Below, in pieces: positions 27,495 to 36,398 of a stretch of 64,000 nucleotides of DNA; position 1 is the first letter of the stretch; each line of letters opens with the position of its first letter. Made by a program: the position numbers and the translations under genes. A model generated the notes under the pieces. The model worked only from the letters and a program-made list of their open reading frames with translations, had not been told where the DNA came from and searched no databases. Location: the NCBI RefSeq assembly GCF_900182595.1, contig NZ_FXTN01000008.1:266716-330715 (forward strand). Direction: 5' to 3'. The stretch is from Pedobacter westerhofensis. Lineage in GTDB: Bacteria > Bacteroidota > Bacteroidia > Sphingobacteriales > Sphingobacteriaceae.

Positions 27495-27923
27495 TTAATC
27501 ACCCGGTGCCGAAAAAGCAATCAGGATAGCACCTGCGATCATTACCGTTCCGCCAAGCACGATTTGCCAGGTGATTTTTTCTTTAAGGAAGATGATAGAT
27601 AAAACGATCGCGATGACAAGCGAGGATCTTTCTATTGTGGCAACATAGGAAGCGGGGCCCATTGAAAGGGCTTTATATGAAAACAAGGTGGAAAGAGATG
27701 TGCAGATACCGGCCAGGATCAGTAAAATCCAGGCTTTGGTTTCGATCTGTTTCCAGTCGCCAAAATTTCCCTGATACAGTACGACCGACCAGGTGATGGC
27801 CAGGATCAGAATGGCCTGTATAGCAAATGCCAGACTTGAGTCTACATTCTTTAGTCCTGCTTTAGTTAAAACGATCACTAAAGCCGCAGATATCGCAGCA
27901 AATACAGCCCATAATGCCCACAT
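27495..27923 (-). CDS. EamA-type small transporter, single-domain
   Basis: The 142-residue protein has about five membrane helices and one EamA (DMT) repeat, ending in the typical TWQIVLGGTVMIAGAILIAF. SMGPASYVATIERSSLVIA is the conserved pore segment. Full-length EamA transporters have two such halves, so this one probably works as a dimer. Such single-domain proteins are normal in Bacteroidota. Transported compound unknown. The frame 27302-27529 on the other strand is not considered a gene. Confidence 0.85.
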   Translation of the reverse strand: MWALWAVFAAISAALVIVLTKAGLKNVDSSLAFAIQAILILAITWSVVLYQGNFGDWKQIETKAWILLILAGICTSLSTLFSYKALSMGPASYVATIERSSLVIAIVLSIIFLKEKITWQIVLGGTVMIAGAILIAFSAPGD

Positions 27924-27989
27924 AATTTTCTTTTTTCCTATCTAACACCGGAAATCAAAAAAGGATTGTAACAATGGAAATATAGGATG

Positions 27990-28622
27990 TTAATTATCTT
28001 TTTTGCTAAATACCGAGCCGATAATCAGGTCCCACAGTGGCGAGCTTACGCCAAAACCTTTCTCCGGGTCCTGGTAATGATGCAGCATATGGTGCTGTTT
28101 GATCTTTTTAAAAAGGCCACTTTTAAAGTTGAAGTGGTGCATGGCGTAGTGGCTGATGTCATAGAAAAGATACCCTGCGATAAATGTTGCAAAGAACATC
28201 CAAAGATAAACCTCAGGAATCAGCCATTTGAAAAGAAAGAAGAAGGCAAGCGCCAGGGGAATGCTTAGTGAAGGAGGTAAAACGAGCCGCATCTTGTCAC
28301 TGGGGTAATCGTGATGAACTCCATGAATTACAAAATGAAGCCTTGCGCCCCATTTACCGGGCAGCTCATAATGGAATACCCAACGGTGAAGCACATATTC
28401 TGTCAGTGTCCAGATAAAGATTCCCGCCAGGATCACCAGGGGATATTGCCAAAGCAATAAATCTGTTTGTGCAGACCGGTATATACAATAGCCTATTACC
28501 GGAATAAAAACATATAGAGGGACTGTCCAGTGTACTTTTGAAAACGCTTCCAGAAAATCGCTCTTAAACATTCGGATGGTATCCTCTGAGTTTGATACAA
28601 ATTTCTTTTTACTACTTGCCAT
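27990..28622 (-). CDS. Sterol desaturase/fatty acid hydroxylase family protein
   Basis: The 210-residue protein has four membrane helices and the eight-His di-iron motifs: HRWVFHYE, HFVIHGVHHDYP, HYAMHHF and HHMLHHYQDPEKGFGVSSPLWD. The set and spacing fit fatty acid 2-hydroxylases (Fa2h/Scs7-like), which hydroxylate the acyl chain of ceramides. Sphingobacteria make sphingolipids, so a role in 2-hydroxy-ceramide formation is reasonable inference. The gene stands alone. Confidence 0.88.
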   Translation of the reverse strand: MASSKKKFVSNSEDTIRMFKSDFLEAFSKVHWTVPLYVFIPVIGYCIYRSAQTDLLLWQYPLVILAGIFIWTLTEYVLHRWVFHYELPGKWGARLHFVIHGVHHDYPSDKMRLVLPPSLSIPLALAFFFLFKWLIPEVYLWMFFATFIAGYLFYDISHYAMHHFNFKSGLFKKIKQHHMLHHYQDPEKGFGVSSPLWDLIIGSVFSKKDN

Positions 28623-28919
28623 AATCGTATTATTTGCTTCAATTTAATTAATCGCATTAAACAGTTGTAAAACTATCCAGTAGTTGTCAGCAGATATGGT
28701 ACTTTACCCTATCCGTTTCTGCTATCTATGCTTTCGGCTTAAATTTCAGCAAATTTACGATGTTAATTAAAAAACGCGCTGTTTAGGGGGCACTCATCAG
28801 TGGGATCATTTCAAAACTTGATATAATGGTGACACAAGGGGTAAAATATATCCGGCTCTACAGGATATTCCCTTACTAATTCAACTATTGTTATATTAGC
28901 AAAAACAACGCTGATCTGT

Positions 28920-29597
28920 ATGCCTGAATTTTATGAATCATTTATCCACCTGACCTTCATAGGCATCATTGCTTTATTTCCGGTAGTGAACCCAATTGGT
29001 TCTGCATTTATGGTCAGCCCATTTTTTGAGCATTTAAACCGCGCAGAGAAAAGAGCGGCTGTGACGACGATAACATTTTATGCCTTTCTTGTCTGCATGG
29101 TTTCGTTGTTTGCAGGCCAGTGGATACTGAGGCTGTTCGGGATCTCTATTCCGGTTGTACAGCTTGCCGGCGGTATCATGATCTGTAAAATGGGCTGGGA
29201 ATTCATCACTTCGGATGAGAAAAAAACAAGCCCTGAGGAGTTAGCCGGAGATGTGGATGTAGCAGCGTACAAACATATCGTGGGCAAACTCTTTTATCCG
29301 ATTACCTTTCCCGCCACTACGGGTGCCGGCACCATTTCGGTCCTGTTTACCTTAAGTGCCCATGGTGCAGCTTTCGGCAGCCAGGCTTATTTTTTGAATA
29401 CAGGTGCGATACTCTTGTCCATACTCGTCATCTGTGTAATGATCTACTTTTTCTATCTCAATACAAAGAACATGATTCATTATCTGGGCTCCAACGGGGA
29501 AAATATTGTAAACAGGATATCTGCTTTCCTGATATTTTGTGTAGGCCTGCAAATTGGTGTTGCGGGGATCAAATCGCTTTTTCACATTCAGCCTTAA
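28920..29597 (+). CDS. MarC-family integral membrane protein
   Basis: The 225-residue protein has six membrane helices and the family signatures FPVVNPIGSAFMVSPFF near the N-terminus, GGIMICKMGWEFI in helix 3 and PITFPATTGAGTISVLF in helix 4. MarC was once tied to multiple antibiotic resistance but its role is unsettled. ATG start at 28920. No operon partner. Confidence 0.92.
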   Translation: MPEFYESFIHLTFIGIIALFPVVNPIGSAFMVSPFFEHLNRAEKRAAVTTITFYAFLVCMVSLFAGQWILRLFGISIPVVQLAGGIMICKMGWEFITSDEKKTSPEELAGDVDVAAYKHIVGKLFYPITFPATTGAGTISVLFTLSAHGAAFGSQAYFLNTGAILLSILVICVMIYFFYLNTKNMIHYLGSNGENIVNRISAFLIFCVGLQIGVAGIKSLFHIQP

Positions 29598-29621
29598 CAG
29601 GACCACGCTATTTTACTTCTA

Positions 29622-29629
29622 TAACTTTG
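29622..29629 (+). promoter_or_regulatory. Candidate -7 box for the photolyase gene
   Basis: TAACTTTG matches TAnnTTTG. It would give a leader of about 175 bases to the ATG at 29811. No TTG box is clear at the right spacing. Confidence 0.35.
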
Positions 29630-29810
29630 CATTTGGTATCATATGGATTTAAATACAACTGGTCAAGTATCTGCAGAACAATGATTGCGGCAATCCGCCC
29701 AAATACCTCCCGAAACTAAATTCCCGTATCAGCTGTTATTTCATTTTAAACGTTCAAATCTGTCCGTGAACCATTTTTTTGGTCTGCTGCAGAAATATCA
29801 GGACAGCAAA

Positions 29811-31355
29811 ATGAAAAGCAAATACAAAAAATTAAGGCTCATCTTAGGTGATCAGCTCAATCAAAAGCATTCATGGTTTGCTCAAGCGGATCAATCGATT
29901 TTGTATGTGCTGATGGAGATCCGCACGGAAACCGACTACGTTTGGCACCACATCCAGAAAGCCTGTGCTTTTTTTGCTGCGATGGAAGGTTTTGCGGATT
30001 TGCTAAACAGCAGGCATCACGATACCATTTACCTCAAACTGGATGATCCCTCAAACCTGCAGAGCTTTACGGCTAACTGTAATGCACTGATCAAAAAATA
30101 TCAGATCGAGAGCTTTGAATACCAGCTACCGGATGAATACAGAGTTGATGAAGAACTGAAAACCTACTGCAGTGCATTAAATATTCCGGCTCAGACCTGC
30201 GATACTGAACATTTTTATACCACCCGAGATGAACTGGGTACATTCTTTTCGGGCAAGAAAGGTCTGTTGATGGAAAACTTTTACCGGGAGATGCGTAAAA
30301 AGCACAACATATTGATGGACGGTAAAGAACCGATCGCCGGGAAATGGAACTTTGATGAAGATAACCGCAAGAAACTGCCCAAAAACCATCATCCATATCC
30401 GCCATTATTATTTACCAATACCGTACAGGCACAATACCACCGCATCAGAAACGCAGGGATTGAAACTATAGGCAGCATTGATCCCCAAAATCTGTACTGG
30501 CCGCTGAACCGCCAGCAGTCTCTAAAACTTTTAAGTTATTTCACAGAAAACTGCCTCCCTCTGTTCGGCACTTTTCAGGACGCCATGCACACCGATGAGT
30601 GGTCTGTTTACCATTCGCGTCTGTCTTTCAGCATGAACACCAAAATGCTTTCTCCAAAGGAAGTGGTTGGAGCTGCTGTGGCAGCATGGGAGCAAAATAA
30701 GAAGTCCATTGCTATCAATCAGCTGGAAGGTTTCGTAAGGCAGATCCTGGGATGGCGTGAGTATATGCGCGGGATCTACTGGTTAAAGATGCCGGATTAC
30801 CAAAAGCTGAATTATTTTGACCACCAACGGAAACTGCCCGACTGGTACTGGACAGGAAAAACGAAAATGAACTGCCTGAAACACAGCATTGGACAATCGC
30901 TGAACCATGCCTACGCCCACCATATCCAGAGATTGATGATTACCGGCAATTTTGCATTGCTTGCCGGTATCAATCCTGATGAAGTTGATTTCTGGTATCT
31001 GGGTATTTACATTGATGCGATCCAATGGGTAGAAATTACCAATACCAGGGGGATGAGCCAATATGCCGACGGAGGAATTACCGGATCCAAGCCTTATACC
31101 GCAAGTGCCAATTATATCCACAAACAAAGCAACTACTGCGACAATTGTCATTATGACCGTACCAAAAGGACGGGAGAAGACGCTTGCCCATTCAACAGCC
31201 TGTACTGGGATTTCCATGACCGCCACAGGGCTAAACTGGGTAACAACATTAGGTTGTCTATGGTGTACCGGCTGTGGGACAAGATGGCTCCTGATGATCA
31301 TGAAGCCACTTTGCTGCGGGCAAACTTCTGCCTGGAGAACCTTGAAAAATTATAA
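29811..31355 (+). CDS. FeS-type bacterial cryptochrome/photolyase (PhrB-like)
   Basis: About 514 residues from the ATG at 29811 (MKSKYKKLRLILGDQLNQKH), the usual start of this family; the frame opens at 29685 but the extra 42 residues look non-coding. The four Cys ligands of the 4Fe-4S cluster are present at 355, 443, 446 and 459, with the same spacing as in Agrobacterium PhrB. The family repairs (6-4) photoproducts using FAD and a lumazine antenna. EFVRQILGWREYMRG-like and NTRGMSQYADGGITGSKPY are FAD-site segments. No operon partner is seen. Confidence 0.93.
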   Translation: MKSKYKKLRLILGDQLNQKHSWFAQADQSILYVLMEIRTETDYVWHHIQKACAFFAAMEGFADLLNSRHHDTIYLKLDDPSNLQSFTANCNALIKKYQIESFEYQLPDEYRVDEELKTYCSALNIPAQTCDTEHFYTTRDELGTFFSGKKGLLMENFYREMRKKHNILMDGKEPIAGKWNFDEDNRKKLPKNHHPYPPLLFTNTVQAQYHRIRNAGIETIGSIDPQNLYWPLNRQQSLKLLSYFTENCLPLFGTFQDAMHTDEWSVYHSRLSFSMNTKMLSPKEVVGAAVAAWEQNKKSIAINQLEGFVRQILGWREYMRGIYWLKMPDYQKLNYFDHQRKLPDWYWTGKTKMNCLKHSIGQSLNHAYAHHIQRLMITGNFALLAGINPDEVDFWYLGIYIDAIQWVEITNTRGMSQYADGGITGSKPYTASANYIHKQSNYCDNCHYDRTKRTGEDACPFNSLYWDFHDRHRAKLGNNIRLSMVYRLWDKMAPDDHEATLLRANFCLENLEKL

Positions 31356-31450
31356 AGAACTGCCAGGTTGAGAACACATCATTGCATGATCCGATAAATT
31401 TGAGCAGGGCGCTAAATATCAATGTATTAACAAAAATGCTAACAGTAATT

Positions 31451-32434
31451 TTAACTCCTGATCTCGCGACGCATAAATAGAAAATAAGAAAGTGCGAAAC
31501 AGGCTACTGTTGCGGCGATCAGCCCGCTTACCTGTGGCCACACCACCATTACGCTGTCTATAAAAGGCAGCGGTGACGGAATTGCACCTGCCATCTGCTC
31601 CATTGTCATCGGCCCAAGGCTCCTTACAGAAGGCATCAGCATGGTGGTGGTAGCATCCATATACAACTGGTTTGGTGCAATACGCAGTAAGTCCATTATC
31701 AGTTCATTATAACCAAGAATCTGATCCTGGGAAAGACCGGTGGGATCCGGCAAAACAGATCTGATCGCCAGATTTAGTACAATCTGGTAAAACACGGTAA
31801 AAAACAGCCATATGCCGATTGCGCTCAGTGCAGACGTAGATGCTCCCCTGAACCTGATAGAAAGAACAATTGAAAGGCTCAGCCAAAAAGCGACGTATAA
31901 TATCGTGAGTGCTACAAATCCGAGGATCCTGAGGAGCTCCTGCGGCTCCATTCGCACCCCTGTCAGCAATAATCCACCACCAACCATCCAGAGCGCCAGC
32001 ATAAGGAACAGTGCACCGATCAAAACAAGGGCACTGGCAAACTTGGCGAGCAGTACATTATCCCTGTAGATCGGCTGAGCCATCAGGCGGGTAAGCGTGC
32101 CGCTGTTCTGCTCGGCATTGATCGCATCAAAGCCCAGGCTGATACCCAGCAGGGGTGCCAGGAAACTCAGGAAAACATGAAAGGGAGGGATAGAATTGTC
32201 TGTGGTGGTCAGCAGCTTTAGGTATAGAAACACATGATCCGGATCACCCGCATTTCCTGTGGCCGACTTAATATTGGCCAATGACACATACATTGATGCC
32301 ACAAATGTCAGAAATATCAGTATCAGGAGTACGATAAAGCGCCAGCTACGGATATGATCTGCCATTTCCTTTCTCATCATCACGGTGAATGGACTTGACG
32401 CCGAAGATTTGAATAAAAAATCTGAACTTTTCAT
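31451..32434 (-). CDS. ABC-2 type transporter permease
   Basis: The 327-residue protein has about six membrane helices. The first follows KEMADHIRSWRFIVLLILIF, and the GFDAINAEQNSGTLTRLMAQPIYRD segment is the conserved ABC-2 elbow (NSGTL...L..P). The gene ends the three-gene operon NEW3 protein, ATPase, permease, and lies 7 bases from the ATPase gene. It probably exports a polypeptide, lipid or drug, but the cargo is not evident. Confidence 0.88.
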   Translation of the reverse strand: MKSSDFLFKSSASSPFTVMMRKEMADHIRSWRFIVLLILIFLTFVASMYVSLANIKSATGNAGDPDHVFLYLKLLTTTDNSIPPFHVFLSFLAPLLGISLGFDAINAEQNSGTLTRLMAQPIYRDNVLLAKFASALVLIGALFLMLALWMVGGGLLLTGVRMEPQELLRILGFVALTILYVAFWLSLSIVLSIRFRGASTSALSAIGIWLFFTVFYQIVLNLAIRSVLPDPTGLSQDQILGYNELIMDLLRIAPNQLYMDATTTMLMPSVRSLGPMTMEQMAGAIPSPLPFIDSVMVVWPQVSGLIAATVACFALSYFLFMRREIRS

Positions 32435-32441
32435 TGGCTGT

Positions 32442-33392
32442 TTATCGTTGTTCTAATTCAAAATATTTCTGATAGATTTCATCAAGTCCATAATCCTTTT
32501 GGGATACACTCAAAACATCATAATCCTCTTTGACAAAAAAGCGCACAAGAGCAGCAGTAAGATCTGCGGTACATGTAAATTCAATCTCACTGTCACGAAT
32601 GCTGATCTTTTTAAGTCCCTCCCATTGCATCAGTTCTGCCTCCAGCGGCCATGGCCTCGGTATCTCCTGGGCTACCTTTACCGAAGTAACATATCCCTCA
32701 TGTCCAAAAAGCGTTTTTGACAGCGTATCGATATTGCCTTCGGCCAATAGTTTGCCTTTTACAAAAATCCCCACCCTGTCGCAAATTTGCTGTACATGAT
32801 GTAAATGATGAGATGACAGCAATACCGTTATTCCCTGATCCCGGCTCAAAGATTTAATCAGGCTAAGAAAGTCCTTTACCCCACTGGGATCGATGCCAAG
32901 CGTAGGCTCATCCAATATGATCACTTCAGGTTTTTTGATCAGTACTTCTGCAAGGCCCAGCCGCTGCTTCATTCCGCGGGAGTAGGCCCCTGTTTTTTTA
33001 TCTTTTTCTGTGCTCAGGCCAACGATCTCCATCATTTCCAAAGCACGCTTCTTGCCGGCAGTCTCTTCAAACCCATTCAGCCTTGCGATATACATCAGGT
33101 TTTCCAAAGCGGTCATGTGATCATAAAACCCCAGGCTGTCCGGCATATAGCCCACTTTTCGCTTCACGGGGATAGGATTGCTTGCAGACTGGTATCCGCA
33201 GACCTGTACGGAACCGCCGCTGGGTTCTGTAAGGCCCAGCATCATCAGTATGGTTGTGGTTTTGCCGGCCCCGTTTGGCCCCAAAAGCCCAAAGATTTCG
33301 CCTTGATGTACATCCAGGTTTAATCCCTCAACCGCCCTGAAAGAACCATAGCTCTTGCTTAAGTTCCTGATTTGAATAATAGGATCATTCAT
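32442..33392 (-). CDS. ABC transporter ATP-binding protein
   Basis: The 316-residue protein has Walker A GLLGPNGAGKTTTILM (near residues 34-49), the Q-loop PVKRKVGYMPDSLGFYDHMTA, signature YSRGMKQRLGLAEVLIKKP, Walker B VIILDEPTLGIDPSG and the H-loop VLLSSHHLHHVQ. A C-terminal extension of about 95 residues is typical of CcmA-like/ABC-2 ATPases. It pairs with the permease (7-base gap) and follows the NEW3 protein gene by 15 bases. Confidence 0.95.
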   Translation of the reverse strand: MNDPIIQIRNLSKSYGSFRAVEGLNLDVHQGEIFGLLGPNGAGKTTTILMMLGLTEPSGGSVQVCGYQSASNPIPVKRKVGYMPDSLGFYDHMTALENLMYIARLNGFEETAGKKRALEMMEIVGLSTEKDKKTGAYSRGMKQRLGLAEVLIKKPEVIILDEPTLGIDPSGVKDFLSLIKSLSRDQGITVLLSSHHLHHVQQICDRVGIFVKGKLLAEGNIDTLSKTLFGHEGYVTSVKVAQEIPRPWPLEAELMQWEGLKKISIRDSEIEFTCTADLTAALVRFFVKEDYDVLSVSQKDYGLDEIYQKYFELEQR

Positions 33393-33407
33393 CGTAGCAA
33401 TAGCTTA

Positions 33408-34253
33408 TTATCTTCTGCCGTACTTACGGATGAGATAGTATACCAATCCAACCGAAAGTAAGATGACTAAGATCCCTATCCATCCGGAAAGCAAGGATGT
33501 TTTGACGATTATTCTGAAAACCGCCGGCGCATTACCATTGGGATTATTTGCTGTAAATGTAGCTGCATAATCACCTGCAATGGTCTTGTCAGGCACTTTC
33601 AGCCGGGCTTTCAGTTCCTGGCTTTTGCCGGGTTCCAGGCTTGAGATCTTTGAGGGCTCAAAGGAGGCCTCCCAATTTGATGGCAGCTGGGACGAGAGAT
33701 CAATATCCTTTAGGGGAAGTGTACCTGTATTCTTTACAACCAGCTGGATATCCAGGTGACTGCCCGCAGTAAGTTCCTCGCTCAGCCGGCCGGTAGGTGT
33801 AGTCAGCGTTAAGCCGTATGAGCCTTTTACAACCGCCTCAAGATTCAACGCCAGCGTATCTGAGCCTGACACTGCTTTTACCGGTATCTTGTATTTGCTG
33901 GGGTCTGCAGTTGCCGAGGCATTGATTTCAATGGAAATATCCTGAGTTTTCCCGGCATCCATCGCCACTGAAGTAACCTGGCTGCCATCTGCCTTAAAGC
34001 TGATCATCCAGCCAATGGGCAGGTCGGCCTTGAGTTCAACCACCTTCGATTTGGCATCGCCATTATGGAGGGTGGTGTTGTACCGAAAGACCTCAGTCGT
34101 AGCAGCTTCAATGTTGATCAGCTTTGCCGTAAAACTGGATTTACCATCTGCAGCAGGAGATTGGGCTTTAAGAATTTGCCCGCTTAGCAACAGAAACAGG
34201 AATGTAAACTTACGCAGTGCGCAAGAGCGTGTAATAGAGAATTTTGTTAACAT
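33408..34253 (-). CDS. NEW3-domain secreted or anchored protein of the ABC operon
   Basis: The 281-residue protein has a signal-like N-terminus (KFTFLFLLLSGQILKAQ). Two beta-sandwich NEW3-type repeats follow (DLPIGWMISFKADG and QLPSNWEASFEPSK with LEPGKSQELKARLKVP), then a single C-terminal membrane helix (SGWIGILVILLSVGLVYYLIRKYG). It may be an extracytoplasmic partner of the ABC-2 transporter encoded next. The true start may be an internal Met; the first 12 residues before it look less conserved. Confidence 0.8.
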   Translation of the reverse strand: MLTKFSITRSCALRKFTFLFLLLSGQILKAQSPAADGKSSFTAKLINIEAATTEVFRYNTTLHNGDAKSKVVELKADLPIGWMISFKADGSQVTSVAMDAGKTQDISIEINASATADPSKYKIPVKAVSGSDTLALNLEAVVKGSYGLTLTTPTGRLSEELTAGSHLDIQLVVKNTGTLPLKDIDLSSQLPSNWEASFEPSKISSLEPGKSQELKARLKVPDKTIAGDYAATFTANNPNGNAPAVFRIIVKTSLLSGWIGILVILLSVGLVYYLIRKYGRR

Positions 34254-34415
34254 GATCCAACAACTAGAATAGTAATAGTTCCAAAAAATGTATTTTAAAT
34301 TTGGTTAAAAACGAATAGACAAATCAAGAAAACAAAACCTTTTTTTCAAAAAAATTTAACACTTTTTAACACATTCAGGAATGATCATGCCGGGGCTGAT
34401 CAGGAGGTATAAAAC

Positions 34416-36245
34416 TCATTTCAAAGAGACATCCAGCCCTTCAGATAAATCCACGCTGCTTCCCGCCAGGTGCTGATCTACCCAAACACATAACCTGCTT
34501 TGGTTTCCAGGTACACCCGGCATCCAGTCTTTTTTCCAGACCACATCAATGTTGTGCCCGTGGTAGTTGATGTTGCCCAGATAAAAATAGTCCCACTTAT
34601 TTTCGGGCAAAAGAGGCTTGATGCTAAATTGGTTGTCATGCATAGGCTTAAAGCCTATTAAATCTTCAATAATGATGTCGGGGAAGGTAGAATGAAAATA
34701 GTCAGATTCACCTCCAAATTTCTTTCCGGTACTGGGGATATACCATTCGCCAATGTTGAGCTCCCTGCTGCCGTGCATCTTTGCCAGCTTATCAATGTAA
34801 TCATACAGAACTTCTTTCTCTGCAAGGCTGCTTGTCTTTTTATAGTCCCGCAGATAGTTTGCATATCCCTTATATACTATCGAGTTCTCAAAAGGCCAGC
34901 CCCGGCCATTCCAGGCATAGGCCTGTTCGTTATAGTAGGGATGCTGCTGCTCAGCGGTGGTCATACCTGCGGTATTGTAAAATCCCTTCCGCGATGATAA
35001 CATCTCCCAGGATTTGCTGTAATCCTGATATTGCCCGGCGGGGATCATGTCAAAATACCATGGTGTATAGCCAACCGACTCTCTAACCCTTGCTTCGTAA
35101 TCCCGGATGCCGTATTCATTATCTCCAGCACTATAGGTATTAAAGAAATTGTCTTTTTTATTCCAGAGCACGTTTAAAGTTTGCTGCTGTATACGGGTGG
35201 CCTTTATCTGGTATTCGCTGCTTTTATCTTTACGTGTTGCATCTAGTTTGTATAAATTGGCCAGTGACTGCATATTGCCATAAGCATAACTATTTATGGA
35301 TGGCCTCACCAGGTAAAAGTCGGGATATCCGCTCCGGAAAGCCTTTGGAAATGCTTTGGCCTGCGCCGACCGCTCGGCATTGCCGGTAGTTTCCCAGCCC
35401 AGATAATAGCGGCGCCAGTTGTCCTTTGTGTACAGGCTGTATGCTCCTTTGCTCTCAATCAGCCCCAGCACTGCCGACAAGCTAAATTCCATGCCATCAT
35501 ACAGATCAAGTATTTTATACATTCCTGCAGTTTTTGCTCCGGGGCTTTTCACGGTAAAGAGACTGTCCCATACCTGCTGGTGCTTTTCCATTGCAGGCAG
35601 CATCTCATGCAGCCATGCTTTATCCGGATGTACCTTTAAAAATGCGTCTACACCATTGATCATCCAGCTTGAAAAGTGGTGGCTTTCCGGACGGCTCAGA
35701 TAAGTTAGAAAGTTTGCGTTCTCCCGCTGGTTTAACCTGGATGCAGAGCCCCGCATAAAATAGTCGGCATACGACTTCAGGTATTTGTCGTCCCGCAGCC
35801 AGCGGAGATCGTAAAACTGCTGACCCGCCGGACAGGTTATGGCCCCACTCAGCGAAGCCCAGGGCTTTACGCCAAAAAACTCTGTCACCACCCAATATTT
35901 TTTCTTGTCCTGCGGATCGTAATACTCCTTCAGATGCTTGCTGATCATCCACCACCGGTAGTTATAAACACTGCTGATCGTACTGTCAGAACTGGCAAAC
36001 AAGGGGATATTCTCCAGCAAAAAATCCTTATTATTTGATAAGTTATATGGGCCGTCAGAAGGAGGACGGTTTTTATAGGCATTAAATTCATCAACCTGTG
36101 AAGAGAGTTGTGTAACTGCACTGGCTTTTAGCCTTTTCAGTTCCTGATTGTACACTACATTCTTCCTGCCGGCACAGGAACTTAAAATACATAATAAAAG
36201 TAAATAGCATGAAAAAGTAAAGAAATAGTTAAAAATCCTGTTCAT
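34416..36245 (-). CDS. MGH1-like (alpha/alpha)6 glycosidase lipoprotein
   Basis: The 609-residue protein has a lipobox (CILSSCAGRKN) and so should be surface- or periplasm-anchored. The barrel resembles MGH1/GH63-like glucosidases: FFGVKPWASLSGAI near residue 123, LDLYDGMEFSLS (acid residues), GWETTGNAERSAQ and AWNGRGWPFENSIVYKG near the C-terminal third. GH63 members include alpha-glucosidases. It is divergent from the DUF6377 regulator and next to the SusC/D-GH92 locus, so it may act with it on a mannose- or glucose-capped glycan. Family placement is approximate. Confidence 0.72.
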   Translation of the reverse strand: MNRIFNYFFTFSCYLLLLCILSSCAGRKNVVYNQELKRLKASAVTQLSSQVDEFNAYKNRPPSDGPYNLSNNKDFLLENIPLFASSDSTISSVYNYRWWMISKHLKEYYDPQDKKKYWVVTEFFGVKPWASLSGAITCPAGQQFYDLRWLRDDKYLKSYADYFMRGSASRLNQRENANFLTYLSRPESHHFSSWMINGVDAFLKVHPDKAWLHEMLPAMEKHQQVWDSLFTVKSPGAKTAGMYKILDLYDGMEFSLSAVLGLIESKGAYSLYTKDNWRRYYLGWETTGNAERSAQAKAFPKAFRSGYPDFYLVRPSINSYAYGNMQSLANLYKLDATRKDKSSEYQIKATRIQQQTLNVLWNKKDNFFNTYSAGDNEYGIRDYEARVRESVGYTPWYFDMIPAGQYQDYSKSWEMLSSRKGFYNTAGMTTAEQQHPYYNEQAYAWNGRGWPFENSIVYKGYANYLRDYKKTSSLAEKEVLYDYIDKLAKMHGSRELNIGEWYIPSTGKKFGGESDYFHSTFPDIIIEDLIGFKPMHDNQFSIKPLLPENKWDYFYLGNINYHGHNIDVVWKKDWMPGVPGNQSRLCVWVDQHLAGSSVDLSEGLDVSLK

Positions 36246-36398
36246 AAACCCTGTTTTGAATATTACCGTGCCAGTTTTATCTTTTACCTATACGCCAGCT
36301 ATAGATCTGTTCAAATGTATAATTATTACGCACATCATACTATAAAATGTTAAATTGGTATGCTATCTTCAGCACCTATCTATAACTCACTAAAACCC

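Noticed and set aside
27302..27529. 75-codon plus-strand frame
   Set aside because: No family features; it overlaps the EamA gene end.
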